15,092 nt of DNA from an uncultured Pirellulaceae bacterium (GTDB lineage Bacteria; Planctomycetota; Planctomycetia; Pirellulales; Pirellulaceae), in contig CAKQWG010000076.1 in assembly GCA_934278005.1 (NCBI GenBank), forward strand, positions 1-15,092, given 5' to 3'. The stretch's first letter is position 1. Each line of letters opens with the position of its first letter. The position numbers were made by a program, and so were the translations under genes. The notes under the pieces were generated by a model. It was not told where the DNA came from. It saw nothing but the letters and a program-made list of their open reading frames with translations, and did not search any database. This document shows, one piece after another, positions 1 through 5,642 of the stretch.

Positions 1-1421
1 TTGCTGTCGATCAGGTGGAAGTGCCCGTTATTGGGGCCGCCACCGAGCAGGTTGAAATAGCACAAGCTATGCGGGAAGGTGTACAAACTCGCAACCGGGC
101 CAAGCACCAGCGCAAGCCCAGCCAGCCATCGCACGCGGTGCGAAATCCCTCGATAAAAAGCGGCGCTGCCCACCAGAAACGCAAATGGGAAGGCTGGCAG
201 AACGTAACGAATACCAGCCCCGAAACCGGTCTGCATAGAAGTCAGCCAAAACATCGCAACGCCCGGCGCGATGATAAAACACAGCACGTCAGCTTGATTA
301 GGCACCATGCGTCCGATCAGCAACAGGGCTCCCAGTCCCACTAAGACCCAAGTTCCGAGAGGTACCTTGACGGCCACCACGTACAAGTAATACCACCACC
401 AACTATGGTCGTACCAATGGCCGCGAAGATAGGTTTTGAAACCATCATTTGAGTTTTCGAAGTCTCGCTTCTGGAGGTCGATGCCTTCCACAAAAGGCGC
501 TGGCAGCGGTACTGGCACTCGATCCAGCACCGAGCCATAAAAAGCGTATTTGCCGGCGGGGGTGGCTCCGCCTGTAAATGCTTGGCTGACAAAGTGGAAG
601 TCTTTGAGCGGTACGAACGACCCGGCAAAACCGTAACCCGCGTTAATCACATAAACAGCTAAGACAAAAGCTATCGACAGATGGGCACACTGCTTGGCAA
701 GCTGCACATCCCGTTGCCAGTATCGATAGGTAAGGCTGGCCAGGCAGATCACCGGTGGTAGGACGACTGCGTTCGTCTTGGCCAGAATGGCTAATCCCAG
801 AGTGGCGCCTGCCAAGATGGCCAGCAGTAAATCGAGCTGCTTTGCCCAACGCCAGAACAGATAGCACGTCGCTACCGACAGGGAAGTTACACCCACATCA
901 GCGTTGAGCATTTGAGCATGCGACAACACACTTGGGCTGACGCACCACAGAATCAGGCAGGCAAGCCCCGCGCTGGAGCCGTATAACTGCTTCGCCCAGC
1001 GATAACAAATCCAAGCTCCCAACAGAGCAAACGAGATGCATGCCCAGCGGCCCACCGTAAACCACCAAAAAGAATCTTGCCCGTAGGCGCTAAGGAACTT
1101 CCTGCCAGCGTGGTGTTCAAACCTACCCATCGAACGAAAGGACAGCCCGTATTCGTCCAATTCTACGCCGGACAGCACCACCGGCAGCGCGGCCACCAAG
1201 CGCACTAACGGCGGACTTACTTTGCACAATTCAAAGTGGCCGTATTGCCAGTGGCTGATGCCGGAGGCCAGATAGGCAGGTTCGTCCGCGATCGGCGAAT
1301 GGCGATAATCCCCCCAGGCCAGCATGGCTGTATAGAGCAACAGTATGGCTGCCACGAGCCAACGTTCAGACCGAAACTGCAGCTCGTTATTTTGTGATTT
1401 CGCTGGAGACGCTTCCGCCAT
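1..1421 (-). CDS. GT39/PMT-like multi-pass membrane glycosyltransferase, C-terminus beyond the window
   Basis: The reverse strand is open from an ATG at 1421 to the left edge (473 codons, no stop), so the gene is partial at its 3' end. The protein is strongly hydrophobic with many membrane segments, the first at about residues 21-36. An Asp-Glu pair (D46 E47, in SPIADEPAYLASG) follows it, matching the acidic pair in the first outer loop of GT-C/GT39 enzymes. Trp/Tyr-rich loops and a late GIRYVLPAFPF segment also fit the family. The visible end, GPNNGHFHLIDSN, resembles the pre-terminal segment of many bacterial GT39 proteins. Family knowledge: such enzymes move a sugar from a polyprenyl-phosphate donor to a lipid or protein outside the membrane; the acceptor cannot be told here. 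AGGAGG lies 9 nt upstream. It follows the GT2 gene by 13 nt and is very likely co-translated with it. Confidence 0.85.
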   Translation of the reverse strand, partial: MAEASPAKSQNNELQFRSERWLVAAILLLYTAMLAWGDYRHSPIADEPAYLASGISHWQYGHFELCKVSPPLVRLVAALPVVLSGVELDEYGLSFRSMGRFEHHAGRKFLSAYGQDSFWWFTVGRWACISFALLGAWICYRWAKQLYGSSAGLACLILWCVSPSVLSHAQMLNADVGVTSLSVATCYLFWRWAKQLDLLLAILAGATLGLAILAKTNAVVLPPVICLASLTYRYWQRDVQLAKQCAHLSIAFVLAVYVINAGYGFAGSFVPLKDFHFVSQAFTGGATPAGKYAFYGSVLDRVPVPLPAPFVEGIDLQKRDFENSNDGFKTYLRGHWYDHSWWWYYLYVVAVKVPLGTWVLVGLGALLLIGRMVPNQADVLCFIIAPGVAMFWLTSMQTGFGAGIRYVLPAFPFAFLVGSAAFYRGISHRVRWLAGLALVLGPVASLYTFPHSLCYFNLLGGGPNNGHFHLIDS

Positions 1422-1430
1422 TTTGCTACG

Positions 1431-1436
1431 CCTCCT
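1431..1436 (-). promoter_or_regulatory. Shine-Dalgarno AGGAGG overlapping the stop of the GT2 gene
   Basis: A perfect AGGAGG on the minus strand sits 9 nt before the ATG at 1421. Its first two bases are shared with the TAG stop (1435-1437) of the upstream glycosyltransferase. It is one of the few strong ribosome binding sites in the window, it fixes the GT39 start, and the overlap suggests translational coupling. Confidence 0.8.
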
Positions 1437-2298
1437 ACTTTAAATCTGAATTAAAAGTGTTTCCCTGGGGTGCATGCGCAGTGTCGCAATCCGTGTCGAG
1501 ATCCGTGGTGCGGGCAGTTGCCGCAATACTTGGCTGGGCAAACGCTTCCACCGCAGGCGGGGACCATTTGCGGTAACGAGCTAAAGTGGCGAGAAATAGG
1601 CGCCCATCTCGAATCAATTGTAGCTTCTTACCTTCGCCGGATTGGCGCGGTGCATAGGCAACCTCCACTTCCTGGACGACAAGCCGCATTCGCGCCATTT
1701 TAGCTAAAAACTCGGAGCAGAATTCAAAGCCCTCGCACTTCAGATCCATGGCTCGCACGATGTCAGTCCTAGTCAGTTTATAGCAGCAGGCTGCATCCGC
1801 TACGCGGTATCCGTAAACCATGCGAATCAAGCTGTTGGCGATGGCAATTCCAAGCCGGTGAAACCCGCGATATCCGGCGTGGCTGACTACGCGAGCGCCG
1901 AGCACAACTTGGGCTTGGTCGGCCAATAGCGGTGCCAGCAGCGATCGGTAATTCGATGGGCACAGTTCCAGGTCCGCATCTTGTACGAGAAAGAATTCGC
2001 CTTGCGCCAGTTCCAAGCCTGATCGCACGGCGCGTCCCTTACCACGATTGTAGGCATGGGAAATTTGAACGATGCGGCTGGTTTGTGGGTTCAAGTTTCC
2101 CTTTTTGGAGATCCAACAGTCCACTAGCTTGTTAGAACCGTCCGTGGAGCCATCGTTGACCACGATGATCTCCTTACTGGTCCGCTCATCGTACAGGCGA
2201 TCCAACAGAGCAATAACGGTATTGGCCTCGTTAAAAACGGGAACTACAACCGTCAGTAGTGGCGCAGGATTGAAGCGTGCTGGTGAACCTTTGAGCAT
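1435..2298 (-). CDS. GT2 glycosyltransferase, dolichyl-phosphate mannose synthase (DPM1)-like
   Basis: A 287-residue soluble GT-A glycosyltransferase. It opens with LTVVVPVFNEANTV (residues 15-28), then the nucleotide-sugar motif VVNDGSTDGS (46-55), NRGKGRAVRSGL (84-95), and the metal-binding QDADLE (106-111, D107/D109). Near the end RQSGEGKKLQLIRDG (218-232) followed by ARYRKW matches the C-terminal signature of the DPM/DPG-synthase-like branch. No membrane anchor is visible, as in short DPM1-type enzymes. Known role of the family: transfer of a sugar from a nucleotide donor to a polyprenyl phosphate at the cytoplasmic face. The GT39-type gene directly downstream would be a natural user of that lipid-linked sugar (inference). 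The ATG at 2298 is the first start after an in-frame stop; no strong ribosome binding site precedes it. The sugar cannot be predicted. Confidence 0.88.
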   Translation of the reverse strand: MLKGSPARFNPAPLLTVVVPVFNEANTVIALLDRLYDERTSKEIIVVNDGSTDGSNKLVDCWISKKGNLNPQTSRIVQISHAYNRGKGRAVRSGLELAQGEFFLVQDADLELCPSNYRSLLAPLLADQAQVVLGARVVSHAGYRGFHRLGIAIANSLIRMVYGYRVADAACCYKLTRTDIVRAMDLKCEGFEFCSEFLAKMARMRLVVQEVEVAYAPRQSGEGKKLQLIRDGRLFLATLARYRKWSPPAVEAFAQPSIAATARTTDLDTDCDTAHAPQGNTFNSDLK

Positions 2299-2340
2299 AA
2301 TTCTAGTAGTCCCAGCACCGTTTTAGAGCGATTAACAATT

Positions 2341-2365
2341 TGTCCCGAACTGTCCTACCGGGACA
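2341..2365. repeat. Hairpin-forming dispersed repeat, copy 1
   Basis: TGTCCCG and CGGGACA form perfect 7-bp arms around an 11-nt loop. The segment 2347-2371 recurs at 5185-5210 with only a few differences. It lies between the exported-protein gene (ends 2403) and the GT2 gene (starts 2298). On the minus strand it is followed by A/T-rich sequence without a clean T-run, so it may weaken read-through but is not a textbook terminator. Confidence 0.6.
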
Positions 2366-2402
2366 CTGCTCGTGCTTCGGCTTATCCCCTGTGTCTCCTG
2401 GC

Positions 2403-3335
2403 CTACGCTGGACTTGCACGCGATGCTCTGATGCTGAAGTACAAGAGCACGCTCCCTATTACAACACAGCTCACATACAACGCCCACGGCCAGCGTCTCG
2501 TTGCAAACACAACATTGGCAATCCCATAATGCTCGAGAGTGAAGCGTTCACTGGGGATGTCAGCGTGATCAAACGCCGTAGTTTCAATCACAGATTCGGA
2601 GTTGGCGATACCCGACTCTATTCCATACTGCGTGTGATACTTTTTGGGGAACGGGTTGCCTGGTTCATAGTCAGCCCTTCCCTTCGACAGGTGGCTCCCA
2701 TCCTTCAGAACCCAACTTACTAAGCGGTGCGAATGGCTGGGATCAACCTCAACCAAATACGTTCCACCCGAAATACGCTCAACGTCTTCGGGTACCAGAA
2801 TCTCAACCTGGCGATTGCCCGATGGCAACGCCTCCCACTTTCGAATCTGCGCAGTATCTAAATCCACCAGATCAAGAATCGTGTGCCCCGCTATTCGGAT
2901 CGGCAAGTTAAACAGGATATAAACCTCATGGAAATCCAACTGCTCACCTTGCGAAAGCGGACTCGCAAACTCCAGTCTCCAATCTTTCTCTGGACTGTTT
3001 TTAACGATGCCGTACTCGCCCTCACCGTTCCGAAAGCTAACTTCGCCCGCCAACCAAGACTTGCTTGCCTGCAACTGAACGCACTCCCTTTCATTCAAAA
3101 CTTTCCCTCGATCTGCCAGGTAAGCTGTATCTAAACCGCGATAAATCTCCCGCCCCCTCTCACGACTGGCTATCACACATCGCAAGGTTCCCGTCGTGCG
3201 CTCAATATCGACATGAAGCCTTCTCCAGTCAGCAACTACCGCAGCGGGTACCACTTCCGCGTATAAGTTAAGCTGCAAGCTCAACACCGTCCCAACGAAG
3301 CAGATCGCTACCAAACAGCACCGAAAATTAAACAC
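2403..3335 (-). CDS. Exported protein with C-terminal membrane anchor, function unknown
   Basis: I do not recognise the family with certainty. From the chosen GTG start the protein is 310 residues: a clean Sec signal peptide (about 1-26, ending NLYA), a soluble middle rich in beta-type patterns (LHVDIERTTGTLRCVIA, then a repeated W/E/D-rich sheet-like part), and one transmembrane helix at about 284-302 followed by a short basic tail. It would therefore sit in the envelope facing outward. The start is at 3335 because AGGAG lies 5 nt upstream; an earlier in-frame GTG at 3365 would add ten polar residues before the signal and has no ribosome binding site. The first part vaguely resembles LolA-like carrier proteins, but this is not strong enough to name it. 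It is the last of four exported or membrane genes on this strand. Confidence 0.72.
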   Translation of the reverse strand: MFNFRCCLVAICFVGTVLSLQLNLYAEVVPAAVVADWRRLHVDIERTTGTLRCVIASRERGREIYRGLDTAYLADRGKVLNERECVQLQASKSWLAGEVSFRNGEGEYGIVKNSPEKDWRLEFASPLSQGEQLDFHEVYILFNLPIRIAGHTILDLVDLDTAQIRKWEALPSGNRQVEILVPEDVERISGGTYLVEVDPSHSHRLVSWVLKDGSHLSKGRADYEPGNPFPKKYHTQYGIESGIANSESVIETTAFDHADIPSERFTLEHYGIANVVFATRRWPWALYVSCVVIGSVLLYFSIRASRASPA

Positions 3336-3340
3336 AGAAT

Positions 3341-3345
3341 CTCCT
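3341..3345 (-). promoter_or_regulatory. Ribosome binding site AGGAG deciding the GTG start at 3335
   Basis: On the minus strand ACAGAGGAGATT precedes the GTG at 3335. The identical 12-mer precedes the ATG of the small Cys-rich gene at 3773, which supports this start over the in-frame GTG at 3365. Confidence 0.65.
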
Positions 3346-3396
3346 CTGTCGTTGAATCTTGTCACTATGCGATGGCGATTTCAGCAACCGGCTCCT

Positions 3397-3415
3397 GAGA
3401 GCTAACTCTCTTTTT
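3397..3415 (+). terminator. Small hairpin plus T-run reading on the plus strand
   Basis: GAGAG-CTAA-CTCTC is followed by five T on the plus strand. No plus-strand gene lies upstream, so if it works it would stop antisense transcription. The stem is only 5 bp and could be chance. Confidence 0.25.
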
Positions 3416-3420
3416 CGTCC

Positions 3421-3446
3421 CGTCAAATATCACCTCACATCACCTC
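3421..3446 (-). promoter_or_regulatory. Tandem 10-bp direct repeat next to a TTGACG box
   Basis: On the minus strand GAGGTGATGT and GAGGTGATAT stand back to back (one helical turn apart, 9 of 10 identical) and run directly into TTGACG. This lies about 85-110 nt upstream of the exported-protein start at 3335. The layout looks like an activator site placed against a -35 box. No convincing -10 box is visible 16-18 nt downstream, so the promoter is unproven. Confidence 0.3.
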
Positions 3447-3545
3447 TAACACAAGTCTCAAGCCTGGACATGCGGCCAAAGCATAACCTTTAAGTCACCC
3501 CTTAGCCGCGGCGAGATCTTAAGCCACTAAAGCGACAAGAAAAAC

Positions 3546-3773
3546 TTACCTACAAAGGCAGCCTGTATTTGAAGCGTCTGATCTACACTCGCACGTAGTG
3601 CAGAAGTATGAACTCGGAAGCGCGCACCCGGCAAAATTTCCACATTTTGTGGCCGGCTGCCTATTGCATGTAGTATTACTGCAGATACTAAATCCGTAAC
3701 AGCTCGCATGTGCTAACGGAGCGCAAAGAACGCAAAGTGCAAGTGAGGCAAACACCAATCGCAGTTGTACCAT
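3546..3773 (-). CDS. Small secreted cysteine-rich protein, function unknown
   Basis: A 75-residue protein with a signal peptide (residues 1-23, cleavage expected after AHA). The mature part of about 52 residues holds ten cysteines at 25, 31, 36, 44, 50, 58, 61, 63, 72 and 74, including CTTCEC and a terminal CLCR. An even number at this density suggests up to five disulfides or a metal cluster; the sequence does not say which. The start is well supported: ATG at 3773 with AGAGGAGA about 8 nt upstream, the same leader 12-mer as the next exported gene. The signal peptide, ribosome site and cluster context argue that it is real despite its size. No family recognised. An A/T-rich gap of 48 nt separates it from the upstream DUF1573-type gene. 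Confidence 0.68.
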   Translation of the reverse strand: MVQLRLVFASLALCVLCAPLAHASCYGFSICSNTTCNRQPATKCGNFAGCALPSSYFCTTCECRSDASNTGCLCR

Positions 3774-3821
3774 TACTCAATCTCCTCTGTTAAGTTCTTA
3801 AATTCATATAGAGTATTTGAT

Positions 3822-4250
3822 CTAATTGACGACTAGTTTGAATTCTAGATTAACTGGAGCACTTTCCACCGAGAGATAAAGTGGAATTTTTATGGCATGC
3901 TCTCCTTTTTTTATCAAATTGCCGTCTATACGTAGCGTGATCTGTCTCTTTTCTCCTTGTTTAATAGTGACCGGAATTCTCTCGACGGATATACAGGTGC
4001 AAGGCGTTCGCGCACCGACGATATCAACTTGAGTTGTGGCAAGAGAAAGGACCGTAACATCCTTCAACTTAATCTGATTTTCTGAGACTTCTATTTGGTC
4101 GATGGGATCAAATAGAAGTTTCTCCCCAAGCAACTGTGCCCTGATCCGCCGGCTTCCGATCCCAAAGAGCCCAAAAAGAACTACCCCAGCAATACAAGCA
4201 CATGCCACCGGCGTCCATATACTTGCGTGCGGAAACGACGGAATTTTCAT
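3822..4250 (-). CDS. Membrane-anchored DUF1573-type protein
   Basis: A 142-residue protein with one N-terminal membrane segment (about residues 12-33) and an outward beta-sandwich-like domain. The core VDIVGARTPCTCISVERIPV (75-94) followed by GEKRQITLRID matches the DUF1573 pattern, in which a strand ends in a Cys-x-Cys motif and is followed by the G-rich strand. Here the motif is C84-T-C86 rather than the usual SCGCT. It is shorter than the lipoprotein upstream. The ATG at 4250 was chosen because the hydrophobic segment follows it directly and GAAGGGA lies upstream; the reading frame extends to 4382, but that extra part overlaps the preceding gene and has no such features. Function unknown for the family; Cys-x-Cys could be redox or metal related (inference). 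Confidence 0.7.
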   Translation of the reverse strand: MKIPSFPHASIWTPVACACIAGVVLFGLFGIGSRRIRAQLLGEKLLFDPIDQIEVSENQIKLKDVTVLSLATTQVDIVGARTPCTCISVERIPVTIKQGEKRQITLRIDGNLIKKGEHAIKIPLYLSVESAPVNLEFKLVVN

Positions 4251-4284
4251 TGACTGCTTCCCTTCAATTAGTTCAACAGTAGGC

Positions 4285-4872
4285 TCAGCGCAACCAACTT
4301 GGCGAAGGATTCGTCCAAAGCAGCCAATCCCTAGTTGGATCACTCGTCCCTGGCACCAGGCACGCAACGCTAAGCCCTCCAATTCGCACCGACCGCCTCA
4401 AATTGACGGAGAACTCTCGCTTGCTTTTAACGCCTTCGATCTCTAGCGCAACTTGCACGGAAAGCAGCATTGGAACAAATTCGGAATCCTCCAAGAGCGG
4501 CTCAGGTGCAAAATCCAAACGGATTGCTTGGGCCGTGGCCTTGTTGGGTGTTAGGTACGAAACAACTGAGCCCTGCACGCATTCGCATGACGTTTCGATG
4601 GAGGTGATCTGCGTGGAAAAGGCGAGCCCCAGCCGCTCGAAGGGAATGCAAAGATAATTCGATTCGCCAGCAAAGATAACGCCAGCGTCGAATTCCATGC
4701 GGTCGGCCTGAGCGTTGCTGGTAGCCCCTGCAGTGGTGGTGCTGACGCGGCAACCGCTACCCAAAAAACCAAGCGCAGCGATCAAGCTCACCAAGGCCAC
4801 GACTGGTAGCCAATTTCTATTGCTGGTGAGCTGGTGAGCTGGTGAGCTGGTGAGCTGGTGAGCTGGCATCAT
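4285..4872 (-). CDS. DUF1573-type lipoprotein with tandem repeat at its start
   Basis: A 195-residue protein. The first 18 residues are encoded almost entirely by an 8-bp tandem repeat (HQLTSSPA twice over), then a hydrophobic stretch (about 21-39) and a lipobox-like LGSGC with C41, which is not perfect because Gly is at -3. The mature part begins like DUF1573 domains (EFDAGVIFAGES, 60-71, compare the family's hDFG-type start) and carries the hallmark ITSIETSCECVQGSV with C96-x-C98. The domain continues to about residue 165 and a 30-residue tail follows. ATG codons stand at 4872 and 4869, immediately before the repeat. The next DUF1573-type gene starts 34 nt after the stop, so the two are probably in one operon. 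Because 8 is not a multiple of 3, repeat copy number would set the reading frame. Confidence 0.75.
   Translation of the reverse strand: MMPAHQLTSSPAHQLTSNRNWLPVVALVSLIAALGFLGSGCRVSTTTAGATSNAQADRMEFDAGVIFAGESNYLCIPFERLGLAFSTQITSIETSCECVQGSVVSYLTPNKATAQAIRLDFAPEPLLEDSEFVPMLLSVQVALEIEGVKSKREFSVNLRRSVRIGGLSVACLVPGTSDPTRDWLLWTNPSPSWLR
4822..4866 (-). repeat. 8-bp tandem repeat (TCACCAGC, 5.6 copies) after the start codon
   Basis: Five exact copies plus a 5-nt partial copy of the unit read on the minus strand as TCACCAGC. The array touches the ATG ATG start of the DUF1573-type lipoprotein gene and lies inside its coding sequence, upstream of the lipobox. All full copies are identical, which suggests recent expansion. 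Confidence 0.92.
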
Positions 4873-4928
4873 TAGTTCAGCTTCTCATAGACGACAATGA
4901 TGATCGGAAACGCGAGCGTTAACTAGTC

Positions 4929-4956
4929 ACTATAGAGATCCCGAGTACAAACACAA
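4929..4956 (-). promoter_or_regulatory. Possible sigma-70-like promoter for the DUF1573 cluster
   Basis: On the minus strand TTGTGT (4951-4956) and TATAGT (4929-4934) are separated by 16 nt. The -10 box matches five of six consensus bases, the -35 only three. Transcription would start about 50 nt before the ATG at 4872. Planctomycete promoters are not well fitted by this consensus, so this is tentative. Confidence 0.35.
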
Positions 4957-5184
4957 GTGAGGAAATCGACATTTTCTACAAATAACGAAAAGATTTCTGC
5001 GACTGCCATGGTGGTGAGTAGACCACTAATCGACAACTACGAAAACCCTACACCCATTAAAACACGCCACGCCCGCCGAACCGCACAGGAAGAGCGACTT
5101 CCACAGCACACCCCCTTGACAACCAACCCCGCCCGCAGCAGATATTCACCGCAGCCGCTTGAGATAAAAGTGAACAACTATCCA

Positions 5185-5210
5185 GAACTGTCCTCCCGGG
5201 ATACATGCTC
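5185..5210 (+). repeat. Dispersed repeat, copy 2 (compare 2347-2371)
   Basis: GAACTGTCCT-CCGGGA-AC-TGCTC is shared with 2347-2371; the differences are a single-base insertion and two or three substitutions. The long hairpin arms of copy 1 are not complete here. Confidence 0.55.
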
Positions 5211-5225
5211 ACTGGCACATCTTGT

Positions 5226-5362
5226 TCTCACAGAGGCACAAAGGCACGGAGAGCTACGCACTATTCGCAGTCGTTTCACGCGGTTAACGATAGACTCGAC
5301 GCTACTTGGCATCAGATAATTGCAGTCGCCGCTCAACTCCGTGCCTTAGTTCCTCCGTGAGA
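5226..5362. repeat. Imperfect inverted repeat pair with 26-bp arms
   Basis: The arm at 5226-5251 (centre AGGCACGGAG) and the reverse complement of 5337-5362 agree at 23 of 26 positions by hand alignment. The arms enclose 85 nt. Such a pair could fold into a long hairpin in RNA or single-stranded DNA, or could be the ends of a small non-coding mobile unit. Confidence 0.65.
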
Positions 5363-5516
5363 GACCTTTTCAGGGCGGTAGCCGTTACCGGTGTACGAGT
5401 CCCTTAGAGCTGGCAGGATTAGTAGCTTGCTAAGAACCTGCGACAGACATCAGAATCGCGAGCAGGAACTAGTAACAATAGCGGGAATGCGGGCAAAAGG
5501 CCACTACTTCGCGAGG

Positions 5517-5550
5517 GATTTTCTAACCATCCATTTTCTAACCTTTGATC
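5517..5550 (-). repeat. GGTTAGAAAATGG-type dispersed repeat, copy 1
   Basis: Read on the minus strand this has two internal GGTTAGAAAAT units 16 nt apart. It is matched by 5603-5631 (opposite orientation) and 15024-15056. Confidence 0.7.
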
Positions 5551-5602
5551 GCACAGCTCAATATTCGGTCCCCGTGGCCGATACCCCAGACTCAGTGAAA
5601 TC

Positions 5603-5631
5603 GAGGTTAGAAAATGCAGGGTTAAAAAATC
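5603..5631 (+). repeat. GGTTAGAAAATGG-type dispersed repeat, copy 2
   Basis: GGTTAGAAAATG-AGGGTTAAAAAATC, slightly degenerate, lies inverted to copy 1 with about 52 nt between. It sits 11 nt beyond the stop of the radical SAM gene, so the inverted pair could act as a transcript end on that strand. Confidence 0.65.
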
Positions 5632-5642
5632 GGGCGCTCTCT

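Larger units (their letters stand above)
4873..5642. other. Gene-poor, repeat-bearing intergenic region
   Basis: About 770 bp between the DUF1573-type lipoprotein and the end of the radical SAM gene. Open frames here lack ribosome sites, domains or typical composition and I do not accept any as genes. The region holds a possible minus-strand promoter, a copy of the 2347-2371 repeat, an inverted pair (5226-5251/5337-5362), a small hairpin (CGGTA-GCCGT-TACCG, 5376-5390) and two inverted copies of a GGTTAGAAAATGG-type repeat. Confidence 0.7.

Noticed and set aside
1..1421. A broken or frameshifted pseudogene, because only short complete frames are seen
   Set aside because: Codon-by-codon reading from 1421 shows one uninterrupted frame to the window edge; it is only cut by the window.
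3397..3415. Terminator for the small Cys-rich gene
   Set aside because: The T-run is on the plus strand, so it cannot terminate the minus-strand transcript in the usual way.
4957..5319. A 120-codon plus-strand frame in the intergenic region
   Set aside because: It runs through one arm of the inverted repeat and a dispersed repeat, has low-complexity polar composition and no ribosome site.
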